The notes under the pieces are model-generated. The model was given only the letters and a program-made list of their open reading frames with translations, was not told the origin of the DNA and did not search any database. A DNA stretch of 64,000 nt from Rotaria macrura (taxonomy: Eukaryota; Rotifera; Eurotatoria; Philodinida; Philodinidae): the NCBI GenBank assembly GCA_900239685.1, contig OENT01000707.1, positions 1 through 64,000 on the forward strand, written 5' to 3'. Both the position numbers and the translations under genes were made by a program. This document shows positions 47,936 to 60,095 of this stretch, piece after piece. Each line of letters begins with the position of its first letter. Within the stretch, counting starts at the first letter, position 1.

Positions 47936-50900
47936 TGGCATCAACGGAGACAACCAATTCTTATGTTCGATGCGTTCCATCTTTGCCGAGCAATCGTTTA
48001 TCAATAGCAGATTTATTCGATACACAAACTGGTGGTGGTAAACCAAAACTTGATCGTTTACGTGAACATCTTCTTGCTGAGGGACGTCTTCAAGAAGATG
48101 CTGCTTTAATGATAATTGAGCGTGGTGAAGTCCTATTACGTGCAGAGAATAACTTGATAGATTTAGAAGCACCAATTACTGGTAAAATTCAAATGAGCCA
48201 TTATGTTTACAAAAGAAAGAAAAGAATTTTCTTATTCTAGTTTGTGGTGATATTCATGGACAATTCTACGATCTTATGAAATTAATTGAAGTTGGTGGTA
48301 TGTAATAGAAATAAAACATTTTCGTCACATGTTTTCTCTTTTGTTTTACATGTAAAAAAAAAATAACATTGCGTACGTGCACCAAGTTGAGTCAATATAG
48401 AAAGACGCAATGAAAATAATTATAATAGGAGAAGAAGAAGGTCGCAAATGTTTCCATTATTCTTTCCGGAAAATTGACAGGAAAAAAAGTTTTCTTTTGT
48501 TTTTTGAAAGAAAAGAATGTTTTTCTTTGAAGGTCCACCTGCAACAACACGTTACTTATTTATGGGTGATTATGTTGATCGTGGTTATTTTTCTATTGAA
48601 TGTGTTTTATACCTATGGGCGCTTAAAATTCATTATCCAACAACATTTTTTCTTCTTCGTGGTAATCATGAATGTCGACATCTAACCGAATATTTTACAT
48701 TTAAAACAGAATGTAAATAGGTCTCATGACTATTTTCAAAAATTCAAACTTTTCTTTTTCCAATTAAGGTAAAATCAAATACACTGAACATGTTTATGAT
48801 GCATGCATGCGAGCATTCGATTGTTTACCATTAGCTGCTCTTATTGATAAACAATTTTTTTGTGTTCATGGTAAGTTAAATATGAAATTAAGTTTGATAT
48901 TCATTGAAAATAATCTAACGTAGATTTCAGAAAATTTTCAAGCTAAACAAAGTCAGATTATATATATTTAGTTTGCTCTTAAAATGATCATAGAGGTTAA
49001 AACTGCGTATTTTGATCGTTTTGATTTTTCCTAATTGAGATATCTATTATTATAGGTTGTATTAAGTTGACTACAAGAAAGATTTGCCTACATTCATGTA
49101 GACAGCTCTTGAAAATAATCAGATTAATGAAAGAGATCAAATTTTATGATATATATTTTGTCCGATTTAATTAATAGGTTGATTAAGTTACTATTAGATT
49201 AGTATCATGTGTATGGATTTAACAAACTTGCAACAAGCGTATAATGCTTAAAAAAGTTCACTAGTATCTTCTAGATAGTAAAAGAATAATCGCGTGCATG
49301 AATCAATGAGATTATGTTCTTTTCTCTCACGAATCAATTAGTAATAAAGAATTATAAATTCCAATAATCATAAATCAATTGAGTTGTTCATATTGAATTC
49401 AAATTTATCTAGATTTTTTCTATATTTATAATGAAAAATAAAGCAAATATCAATGTCTGTTAGAATTTATTGGTATGAAACTATTTGCATGAGTAGAATA
49501 CGTTGAAGCACATTAACGTTATTTGTTATGACGTTTTTCCCTATAGATCGCCGATGATCCACATCATATCGTTCATGACAAATATGCTTTGTTAAGTCAC
49601 ACGTCCTCAAATTCTCGGAGGAACTTCGTTATTGCCGATTACTTTCTCTTTTGTCTTGAAAGAACATGAAAAGCAGTTGTTTGTGTGTATGTGCGTGTGT
49701 CGAAGCTCGTTTTTCGAATTAGACTTCCTTTATTATTATACAAATAAATAACTTTTTCTATAAATAGATAATTATGTTGGGAAGAGCTTCTTCAGGTGTC
49801 GTAGTTTATCATCGATTTTTTCTGAATCGAAATTAGGAATACAATAAAAACGAGCCTGTCGAGTATTGTAGTTTGTCACACTCTTTCGAATACAAAACAG
49901 AAAATTAAGTATATTGAATGAGAGTCCATGGAGAATTTCCAGTTAACAAATGAATTCATTTTTATCTTTGTTTGATGAATATATTTCGAATACATAATTA
50001 TATAGGGTTAGAAATTTCAGCAATGTCTCTAGATGATAGTTTTAATTTATTCCGACAATTTCACATGATTTGAATATATTTGGTACAAATTCGATTTTCA
50101 AATAGGATTCTCTCTCCCTTGACAATGATGAATCATGGTACAACAAATTTTACAAGGATGTCCATGAGTTTGAGTCTTAGTTTATCACGATTCTTACCAC
50201 ATTTTATTTGATTCATGGGACATTTTTCAATTTCAATTGTAAAACAAATAAGTATGGAATGTTAATTTTCCTAACGTTCTCTAAGCGAATATAAAACAAA
50301 ATGACGATGACCAGTTTTATGTATGAAACATCTTTTCAAGTCTTGACGATGCAAATTATAGCTCGATCCGATAAAGTAAGAGGAGAAGATTGTCAGCATC
50401 TAAAAATCGAGAATACGGGCGTTTTGTTTGTTGTATTAACAAGCAAATTTCTTTCGATGCCCCCTTCTGATGTGTATGTTGTTTTTATTTGCTTATAGAT
50501 AGTACGTAGTATTCCAAAAGGATTCAGATTTCTTTTGGCATTTGACTAAACTGTATGTCTATTTCATATGTGACTTTGACCTGGTAAGAGACTCATATTA
50601 TCGAAGTTAGATGTAAAATTTATGAATTTCATCGAACTTATTTGATAAGTATTTGAATAAAGTCTCATCGAATTAGCAACATAGTAAAACAAATGCGTAC
50701 TACTCTTTACACTATTCAAGAAAAAAAAGGTTCGAGTCTCATAATTCGAACTTATGCCATTGGAAAATGTTTACATATTGTATTGTTGTATTCTATATAA
50801 TGCCAAAGCTTTAGATTGAAAATCGAAAATATTGATTTTCCAATCTATGTAATAATTATGATCAAATAAACAATCATGAAAATTAGAATAGCACAACTAA

Positions 50901-53477
50901 GACAAGATTCCTTATAATTAAAAGAAAGAATTTCCGTACAAGAAACTAGTTAGTGTCTCTGCGTCGAATGACATCTCCAATAACATATATCAATACATTG
51001 TTTGTGGAAATTAAATTTTCTTTGACGAAACAAGAGTGATTTACTTGCTTAAGAATTATCTTAGTTCATCATCTTATTAATGTTTCATATATTTGTCTTA
51101 GTAATTATTTACGTTTGCATTTTAGGTGGTCTTTCACCCGAGATTCACACTTTAGATGATATAAAAAAATTAGATCGCTTCAAAGAACCACCACCATACG
51201 GTGCGATGTGTGACTTACTATGGAGTGATCCCATTGAAGATTATGGTCATGAAAAATCCTACGATGAAAAATATTTATTTAATGCCACACGTGGTTGCTC
51301 ATATTTTTATACATTTAAAGCTGTTAATGATTTTCTTGCACGAAATTCATTATTAACTGTTATACGTGCACATGAAGCACAAGATGTTGGCTATCGTATG
51401 TATAGGAAATGTCCACAAAGTGGTTTTCCATCATTAATGACAATATTCTCTGCACCGAATTATCTTGATGTTTATCAAAACAAAGCAGCTATACTTAAAT
51501 ATGATACAAATATTGTTAATATAAGACAATTCAATTCTTCACCACATCCATATTGGTTACCAAATTTTATGAACGTTTTTACATGGTCATTACCATTTGT
51601 TGGCGAAAAAGTTACAGAAATGTTAATCAATATATTAAATATCTGCAGTGAAGAAGAACTTATAACAAGTCTATCGACTGATCAACAAAATGATAATGAA
51701 AATACATTTCGTCGTGAAGCTATACGTTCGAAAATACGTGCCGTGGGGAAAATGGCTAAAGTTTATGCATCGTTGCGTGAAGCTAGCGAAAATGTTATTA
51801 ATTTAAAAGGTCTAGCACCTGTATCACCATCATCGTCGTCGACAAGTCTTAATGAACTTGTTGATGATGAAGGTGACTCAACTGAACATCGGAAAGTACC
51901 AACTGATTTTTCATTTACAACAGCTAAAACATATGATCAAATAAATGAACGTATGCCACCATGGACTGATGCTGAACGACAACAGCGTTTAGCAAATAAA
52001 AATCAAACAACAGCAACACAAGAGGATGATTCAATCATACATAATGTTGACAGTGAGGAAGAACAAATAGAACCCACCTATGAAAGAGAATCAACCTCAC
52101 ATACACCTATACTCGTCATTTTGAAAGAGGATGAAAAATTTGTTAATGGAATAGACAGGTATGTGATATCCGTAGAAAGAATAATATTTCTGATGACAAC
52201 GAAATTAATTTCTAAGAATAGTAAAGGAAAAATTGAACTGAATTGTCGATGTTGATAGTTGAAAATAAAATTTTTAGAAGTATTTTAGAATGTTATCGAC
52301 ATTAGAATTTTAGATATTTCGTGCACATGTACACTTACAATAAGTATTAAAATGTAATAGTTTGACATGTTGTGTGTTACCGAAGATCATAAACCTTATG
52401 CGCGTGTTAATTAAGAATTGAACCGTTCCCTGCAGTCAATATATATATATATATATGTGTGTGTGCGGCTGTGAGTATATAGATTTTGTGTCCTTAAGAA
52501 GTTGAGTGATTATTATAGTCGAATAAAACGATTGTCGGAATCTCTTTGATTTCTTCGATCAAAATGAGCAAGCATAGTACTTGATAGTCTCTGTATCGAT
52601 AAAATAGTTGACATTCAGAATCTTTCGGAGATCTTGGGATGAGTTGAATTTTCCGATAAAATGAAACTGATTTTCACAATAGATATCAATTGATGTATGT
52701 CTAATAAAAAACAATTACCCGTAAGAACAACAGGATATGAGATAAAATAATGTTGATGAAATTTTTCCTAATAAAAACAATCAGAAATTAATTAAATATT
52801 GTAGCTTTCCATCAACAACAGTAACACCTCAATCTTCTCCAGTGGTAACTTCAACAGTGGAAATAAAATCTGATTCGTCTTCAACATCTGTTAAACCTAA
52901 CCCCGGTGATAGTCAAGATGATCTTGAACATATTGAAATCAAACTTGCAACAAATTCTGATGAACAATCAATAACGACAAATCAGAAATCATCCATCAAT
53001 AATAAACAGTCGTGTACTAATAATCCTCATTCAGCATCAACTAGTGGTTTTTCATTAAAGAATCCTGTGAGTTCATTTCGTTCATGGGTATCAAATAAAA
53101 AATCGTCCAAAGACGATACATCATCAATCGAACAATCGACAAGTACAAGTTATAAAAAAATCGATACATCACCAACACCACGTAAAGCTTCAATCGAATT
53201 GGATTCAATGAAACGAAATCGAACGAATTCAGCTTCGGCTACAACAACTAATAATTATGATCAAGATATTCAAACAAGTGCAACATCGCCAACTAATTCC
53301 CAACGTGTAAAAAAGAAGTCATCATTTTCCTTACGTAGTAATAATCCAATATCATTACTTAAGCGTACACCAGAAACACTAAATAATACGAATGAAATTG
53401 AATCAACGGAACAAACGGGAACAGGGACAGGTCCTTTTGGTTATTTGAAAAATCTTGTACGAGGCGAAAAGCAGTAG
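47935..53477 (+). CDS. Calcineurin A (protein phosphatase 2B catalytic subunit), long-tailed
   Basis: Six exons: 47935-48181, 48241-48297, 48533-48712, 48769-48870, 51126-52158 and 52805-53477, all GT-AG and in phase, giving 763 residues. Metallophosphatase motifs are intact: GDIHGQ, GDYVDRG, RGNHE, and IRAHEAQD followed by SAPNYLD. The calcineurin B-binding helix ([14 protein letters not shown]), the calmodulin-binding segment ([18 protein letters not shown], about residues 389-415) and the autoinhibitory segment ([10 protein letters not shown], about 465) follow in the standard order. The enzyme is the calcium/calmodulin-activated Ser/Thr phosphatase of the cytosol. The usual length is about 520 residues; here about 280 extra Ser/Thr/Asn-rich residues follow. 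Intron 4 is 2,255 bp. Reading through intron 5 would end the protein at 52255, a possible short isoform. Confidence 0.95.
52439..52465. repeat. (TA)n(TG)n microsatellite in calcineurin A intron 5
   Basis: A run of AT dinucleotides passes into GTGTGTGTG. A simple repeat. Confidence 0.9.
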
Positions 53478-53525
53478 TTATTTATTTAATTGAATTTTGT
53501 TCGTTGTTCTTTTCTTTTGTATATA

Positions 53526-53531
53526 AATAAA
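53526..53531 (+). terminator. Polyadenylation signal of calcineurin A
   Basis: AATAAA lies 49 bases after the stop codon, followed by an A-rich run. The next gene starts less than 200 bases downstream. Confidence 0.55.
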
Positions 53532-53575
53532 ACTGAAACAAAAAAAAACCCGAAGTATTATGAAATCTTAAGAAA

Positions 53576-53594
53576 TATATATATATATATATAC
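53576..53594. repeat. (TA)n microsatellite
   Basis: A run of TA dinucleotides between calcineurin A and the next gene. Confidence 0.85.
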
Positions 53595-53720
53595 AGCAGC
53601 TGCTTGAAAATCGATCTTTATTTATATTCATTTAACCTTTGACATCATTAATCATTAACCTTTCAATCAAAATGTCACCTGTGAATAGACTGATATGTCG
53701 TTTCTTATTTATTCTTTCAG

Positions 53721-54083
53721 ATGTCGACAACGAAAACTGACGAGAAGTTGCCAACAACAAAAACCGATGATGAAATGGATCGATTAGCACGTCAAATGCT
53801 TCTCGATGAAGCAAAACGAAATAAAATCCGTGCAGAAACGCAAGGTGCATTAGGTTGGCGAAAGCCAACATTGGTTACAAATAGAAAATTCCTACGAAAT
53901 ACACTTATTTCAAATGCTGTGCATAATATTCATAAGAATACACAAGAGAAACAACAACGTATAGAAAGTATGATGCAACGACAAAAACATAACGATGAAC
54001 GAAAACGATCACATACACCACCAAGAAAGAAACGTCACGATCATGAAGAATCATCATCGAAACGAATGAGAAAAGAGAAATAG
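53721..54083 (+). CDS. Homologue of POLR1D isoform 2 (small basic nuclear-type protein)
   Basis: One exon of 120 codons. The central segment MLLDEAKRNKIRAETQGALG followed by WRKPTLVTNRKFLRNTLISN matches the hallmark of the vertebrate protein listed as POLR1D isoform 2 (LLKEAKR..RAET.G..GW......TNKRFL.NT). It is not the polymerase subunit RPAC2 itself. The N-terminus holds a short duplication, TTKTDEKLP and TTKTDDEM. The C-terminus is Lys/Arg-rich with SHTPPRKKRHDHEESSSKRM, a likely nuclear signal. The ATG immediately follows an AG acceptor (TTCTTTCAG), with no 5' UTR of its own, which suggests a UTR intron or trans-splicing. The function of the family is poorly known. AATAAA lies near 54236. 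Confidence 0.75.
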   Translation: MSTTKTDEKLPTTKTDDEMDRLARQMLLDEAKRNKIRAETQGALGWRKPTLVTNRKFLRNTLISNAVHNIHKNTQEKQQRIESMMQRQKHNDERKRSHTPPRKKRHDHEESSSKRMRKEK

Positions 54084-55271
54084 ATTGTTTGTTGTTAAAT
54101 ATTTTGGTGAATTCTATTCAAATATATGATAACTAAGATGGTATTCTCTTGTGTTTTATTATTTTCAGTTTTGTTTAATCTGTAAGCGTAAACCCACAAA
54201 GCGGTTTTGTATAATTAAGAGCTGTTATGAGTGAAAATAAAGTTATTTGTATAATTAAAATAATTCGTATAAGAAAATAATCCGATTCAAACTAATTCTA
54301 AGTATTTTTTTTTAGTCAAGAAGACATGTTTCTTGTCAGCAATAATAATTGACAGTCACATATTTTGACTTATGCTTGTTTACTCATTGAATGACATGAT
54401 TGTTTTATCAATCGATCAAGCATCATTAAGAAAACAAATCCTTTAAAATTACATACGTATGCATTTCTGATCACACAATCGATGTTATTGATATAGTTAT
54501 TTATTGGAAAACTCTATTTTCTATAAATAATTTCAATCGATTTTCGATTAAATTTCCCCAGGTATCTTCCTTCCAGTATCGATGATTCATCAGTTGATAT
54601 ATACGAGATATTAATCAAGGGATATTCTCAAGAGAACGTAAATTCTTATTAAAATAGAACAGAGCTGTTGTAATTTTAGTAGCTATTTTTCAGATCCGAA
54701 ATCTTCAGAAATTATCTTTTTTGAGAATATAATCTACGAACAGTTTTTTGTATATAAAGTTCTCATAGAATGAAATACTTAAGGTGACGATGACATTTTC
54801 TAAACGTTGAATGTCTATGATGATAAGTGTTTTTGCAAATATTTTTGTGTTATTTACTATATTTCTAAAAGCATCTAATAATAGTTTGATTGAACTATTC
54901 GCAATGAAAAATTTTCACGTATATTGTTTTGTTTTCATCAATCTTATTGATGAAACTAACAAATGATTATATTTTCGTTCATTATTGAAAACATGAATTA
55001 TTTAACGAACAGAATAGTCTCGTGCTCAATTACAATGAATATATAGACATTCTCGTAAAACTCAAGTGTTTGTCTATTAGCTTACATTTTTATTCGTAAT
55101 GACCTTCTATAAAGAAAAGAAAAAAATTGAAATTGATTAGAATTTTGTTGGCTTTCATAGATTATAAATATATATATATATATATATATTAAGAGATCTT
55201 TTTCTTTGGAAATATATGAATCCTGTAAATATTCTTTAATCATGTAAAAAATAAATCAAAATAGAAATCTC
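54084..55271. other. Convergent intergenic region
   Basis: It separates the 3' ends of the POLR1D-isoform-2-like gene and the ankyrin gene. It is AT-rich, with a (TA)n run at 55167-55190. Nothing else is visible. Confidence 0.5.
55167..55190. repeat. (TA)n microsatellite
   Basis: About eleven TA units just past the 3' end of the ankyrin gene. Confidence 0.85.
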
Positions 55272-56802
55272 TCAGTAATTCATTTTAATTCTTGATTTCA
55301 TTTGTGCAACTTCTATATCATCAATTAATTTTACAATTTTTTCATTGTATCGATCTATAGCTATTTGTTTTCCATTACGTTTTGAATGAATACTAACATT
55401 AATATGTGTATAACCATGATCAACGAGCCATTTGAGTCGTTGATAGTTTCCACGATTAATTAAACGTAATATATAACTATCGATCTCTGTTTTAGCTTTA
55501 ACACGATTTGTTAATACACAGTATTCTCTTAAGTTTAATTTTAGATAGTCAGGATGTCGAGCCGTTAAATCAACATTTTTCTCAAGTAATAAACGTAAAA
55601 GATCATTTTCGGAATGATAATGAAGTGCAGTAACTAAGGCATTGTCATACTGACCTTTCATACTTGGATCAGCATTACGAAATAGTAGAAATTTAGCTGC
55701 CTCATTTTGATTGTATTTTATAGATGTTAGTAAAGCTGTTGTTAAATATCCATCATCTTGTTCTTGTTGTGTATTTATATCGATTTTCCAACGTATTAAA
55801 AAATAGTCGAGTAATCGTATTGAACCTAATTGTGCAGCATAGAATAGACCTTGTTTTGCTAAATCGGTTTCACGTTTTTGATTTTGTAAACGATGAATAA
55901 ATGTTTCACAACGACGAATATCGTTAAGTTTGAGAACATGTAAAAAACGTTGGTCGAATGGTGGAAGATTCGTGTGACGTTGAATGAGTTCAGCAATATG
56001 TTTATATTTTAATTCAGATGCATAGTCGAATGCAGTGAAAAGTTTTGGAGCAAGTAAACCTTCTGAAGAAGTGCCCGTTTGAATCATAACCTGATAAGAA
56101 GAGTAAGTTTACTAATTTATCTCTTATTTTTCCTTCATCTTCTCTATTTCGAAATCAACATTAAAACCTTGAAAGGAAGTATTTCATTACTGTTACTTTT
56201 TTACTTTCTTTTTACAATTAAAAAAGAAGTCTACGAAATGTATCAAACGTTAATCATTTCTATTTAGTTCAACAAACATCTTTAGATTGTATTTGATTTT
56301 AATATTTTTCTTTTATTCTGACATATTTGAATTAAAAACGTATGATGCTAGCGAAATAATTGTTTTTTCATCTCTTCAACTCGATTCCTAATTTATCCTT
56401 GACGACTGTGTTTTTCTTTTTTCACATGAATTTCTAATCATTTGTTTACTAAGTCAACATTTTTGTACTAATAAGTGAACAGAAAAAATAACTCTCCGTG
56501 TTTATTCTGCTTCTTATTTGAAAGTCTTGCGTACATTAACTTACTGAATATTTTTTATCCAATGATACTTCCATGTCTAATAAAATTTTAGTAAATCCTT
56601 CATCGTTGTGTTCGATAGCATAGAATAGAAGTGGTTTACTAATTGCATTATTAAGTTCATATTCGACCAAATTAAATTTACTTATAGTATTGGTGAATCG
56701 TCCAATGTGACCACCTTCGACTAATCGAATACATTCAACATATGAGATCGCATCATCAGGAGTATGATCTTTAGATGTTTCATGATCGTAGGAATCTTCC
56801 AT
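55272..56802 (-). CDS. Ankyrin-repeat protein
   Basis: Two exons: 56802-56545 and 56090-55272, with a 454-bp intron whose junction is phase 0, giving 358 residues. Degenerate ankyrin units are visible: KPLLFYAIEHNDEGFTKILL, then FTAFDYASELKYKHIAELIQ, KQGLFYAAQLGSIRLLDYFL, ALLTSIKYNQNEAAKFLLFR (followed by NADPSM) and ALVTALHYHSENDLLRLLLE (followed by KNVDLT). No other domain is seen. Ankyrin arrays bind proteins; no partner can be named. The start MEDSYDHE is the first ATG; the frame is open further upstream but without an ATG. It lies head-to-head with the PSTK-like gene, about 200 bases apart, so the two may share a promoter. Confidence 0.8.
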
Positions 56803-57002
56803 TTTGAATGAAAATAATTTTGAAATATAATAACAAAACTCTATGATCCTTTCGCTCTCTTGTTCGCTATTTAGTTGATTTCGTCTTCTAAGCAACGATG
56901 CTTTTTTTTCTCTATTCGTTCTTCTTTATAAAAAGAAAACAACAAGAAAAATAACAGACACAAGATATGTAATGTCAATAAAAGTAATACTTATGATTTC
57001 AG

Positions 57003-58001
57003 ATGGTAATGATGAAAGCTATCATTTTGATATGTGGTCCACCTGCATGTCTTAAATCTACACTCATACGAATACTTCGATGTTTGTTTAATTGTCAGCA
57101 TGTATCAAATTTAAGATATCTGTGTATAAAAAATATTTATGAGTATTTCAACAGAACAAAACAAGAAAACATATGTCAATATCATTTTCTTTCATTTGAT
57201 GATCTGCTTCTTGATTATGAAAATGACATAATAGTCAATGAATGCAATTGGAAATCGTATCGATTATTAATAGCTAATGAAATTGAAAATTATCTTCTAT
57301 CGAATGTAGAACAGAATTCATTGCCAAATTTAAAATATTCCTCACACATAATTAATCGTCTTTATCAAACATTGAACACCTTCTGTGATGATAGCATTCT
57401 CATTATAGAAGATAATTTTTATTATTCAAGTATGCGTTATCGTTATCATCAGTTAGCTCAACGGGCACATATTGGTTTTGCAGTTATACATCTTTACTCG
57501 ACAATAATTACGGCTCTCGAACGAAATCAAAAGCGTGAAATATCTAAACGTGTTTCAAATGAATCCATAGAAAATATCTATTCCAAATATGAATTAACCG
57601 ATGATGATGATCTTGTCATTAATACAACAGAACAAGGTCTAACAAGTAAACATCTACAACAAATTCTTCAACGTATCGAACAAGCTTCTAACGAACCGAT
57701 ACAACAGGTGACTACATTCGACGATGAACATCGTCGTTTAGCAACAGAAATCAATCAACACAATATGATGTATCAAATTGATCAGAAATTAAGAAAATTT
57801 ATTTCCAAATATTTAAAGGAAGAATTTCTAAATAATGAAAAATTCAAAGTAGCAAATGACAAGAAAATATATGCCGAAATGATTAACAATAAACGACAAG
57901 AATTTCTTGAATTAATAAAACAAAGATGGATTTTATTCGTTGATAATCAGATTGACGATATAGAACATTTATTTGAACTCTATTTGAAGGAAAACAATTA
58001 A
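57003..58001 (+). CDS. PSTK-like kinase (L-seryl-tRNA(Sec) kinase)
   Basis: Single exon, 332 codons; human PSTK has 348. The N-terminal P-loop reads GPPACLKSTLIRIL. In the middle, IIEDNFYYSSMRYRYHQLAQ then RAHIGFAVIHLYS matches the PSTK hallmark DDNFYY.SMR...YQLAR followed by a hydrophobic strand, and ALERNQKREISKRVSNESI fits the lid and nucleotide-binding helix. PSTK phosphorylates Ser-tRNA(Sec), the step before SepSecS makes selenocysteinyl-tRNA. The P-loop glycine before the lysine is replaced by leucine (expected GxxxxGKS), which is odd. The ATG directly follows an AG acceptor (GATTTCAG); further ATGs at codons 3 and 4 are alternatives. The C-terminus is helical and lysine-rich. Confidence 0.75.
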   Translation: MVMMKAIILICGPPACLKSTLIRILRCLFNCQHVSNLRYLCIKNIYEYFNRTKQENICQYHFLSFDDLLLDYENDIIVNECNWKSYRLLIANEIENYLLSNVEQNSLPNLKYSSHIINRLYQTLNTFCDDSILIIEDNFYYSSMRYRYHQLAQRAHIGFAVIHLYSTIITALERNQKREISKRVSNESIENIYSKYELTDDDDLVINTTEQGLTSKHLQQILQRIEQASNEPIQQVTTFDDEHRRLATEINQHNMMYQIDQKLRKFISKYLKEEFLNNEKFKVANDKKIYAEMINNKRQEFLELIKQRWILFVDNQIDDIEHLFELYLKENN

Positions 58002-60095
58002 TTATATAATGAAATAGTTTTTCTAGAAATTAACGTCAGAAGATTATCGTCTTGTTCAACGATGTTCTCCTATGTAAATGTCAAGAGATTATTACAAACG
58101 ACAACAACAACAACCACCACAACACAACGAAATGTTTCAATAAGACGCGTGTTGAATCTTTATTAAGCAAAAACAAAAAAAATTTCACTGTAAACCTATA
58201 AAAAGGTGAACATGAACGAAATCAGGAAATAAATTTTGCATTTTCAAATATTTCAATGTTGATACACACCCTCTAATAATGTTGGGTCATTTCAAACAAG
58301 TGTGAACTTACGAACGACTACTCTTTCTCTCGAAGAAGATCTTGACTTTGAATTGTTTAGTTCTGTCAAAACTTAGAATTGAGTAATATTTTGCATCATT
58401 TTTTTTTAATGTTTTACGTGTGCTAGATATGAGAATAATAACAGCAAACATCTATTCATGTACCCATAAATAAATCATTGAAAATTGAATAGAAATTCAA
58501 TTGAAAACCAGTCATAATAATGATCTGTTTTACGCGAAAGCTTAGACTCAATCGTTATTATGTATGCCAGATGAAGATCTGTTTGTATTTAAACCATTGA
58601 TGTATGTAACAGTTGCACAAGAGAGAGAAAGAGAGTCGTAATGAAAACAACGTCGATGATAAATGACGTTAATTGTGCGACACAGAAAAACCATTAGTGA
58701 TGTAAAGCGACAATAATAGAGCAACGGCAATTATTTTTAAAATTTCTTTTTCCCTCGAGAAAAAAAATCGATGAATATAAATAAGTCGGCATGTGTGGTT
58801 ATTTCACAATTGTTGTTTTGTATAAAAACACTGCTGCAATGAAACGAAGCTAAAACTATAGTTCAACATCAATTTTCACATCTAAGAGGAACCGATTCAA
58901 AAATGATTCATTAGTAATTCTATCAACATGAATACTTTTAATTGCAAAATTTAAAACTAATACCGTCTTGCATTATCGAAGACTACAAATATGATTATAG
59001 TTGATTTTAAAATTAATTATTCGAATGAATACCTTCGAACTTTGATGATTGAAAAACGATTAATACCGTTTAGGAATTGATCGATTAAATTATCAGTATT
59101 GTTCTTATTTGTATGAGTTTAAAAAAGGTATTTATCACGGATAGAAGAGATTCCAATGAATTTAGCACGTATTGAAGAAAGATTTAAAAACTAAGCAATA
59201 ACGAATGTGTATCAAAAATTTTATGTCCGTAATGAATCCGAAGAAAACATTAAAATAACTATCTAACTTGAAATTTCAATGAATTCCTTGCTGCTTAATA
59301 AGTAACGTGTGAAACAAATATCGATCTTTGACAAGATGGCGAAAAGCATCACATACTCGTTCTTTCTACACTTATTGATACGATGAGTTAGTGTAACCTG
59401 TCGAGCATGTGTTCGACCTTCATAATGCATTATCTAGATCATAGGCATCAGAACCTTGTGTGTGATAGGATCATCGAAAAGAACGCAAACGTTTACACAG
59501 TATTTCAAACTATGATAGAAATCTTCCATTTCAAAAAATGATAAATTCTGCTTCATGTCAACGATAATCTGATCTTAGCATGTGACATGAAATAACATCC
59601 GATGATTTGGCATTGATGGTAAAATATCTGATCCATTAGAGAAAATAACTGATAAAAAATATGAATAGACTTGAGCAATATTGACGATGAGATATAAATG
59701 GAATTAAAAAAAAATCTTTTCCAATCATGTATTTGTCGCTTTATAGAAATTTATAATACGAGTGTCAATCGAATCGATTTAGCCGTATTTATTTTTGTCA
59801 TAGATAAACCTAATTCGTTTCGTATACGATGAACACGTATTTATTAGAAAATCAATACTAATAGAAGTAACAAATAAAAACGGAATGTCTTGTATGAAGA
59901 ATCAGCATTTAAAAAATATTACTAGAAAAAACAAACAAAAACAGTTTTGTTAGTAAGATAACGAATTAAAACAACCACAGAAGAAGAATTGTACAAAAGC
60001 AATCATCACTCTCTAATGTGTATGACCATTGATTTTCTGATTTTGAAAATATTCAGTCTAGAATTAGATTCAAAAAGTAATAAAATAAAAGAATT
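58002..60095. other. Intergenic region
   Basis: It contains the 3' flank of the PSTK-like gene (AATAAA near 58230) and the 3' flank of HMG-CoA synthase. It is AT-rich, and no other gene or repeat is supported. Confidence 0.45.

Noticed and set aside
48410..48720. 91-codon frame overlapping calcineurin A exon 3
   Set aside because: Out of frame with the conserved GDYVDRG/RGNHE reading; a shadow.
50730..50742. B-box-like GGTTCGAGTCTC in calcineurin A intron 4
   Set aside because: No A box and no clover-leaf pairing nearby, so not called a tRNA.
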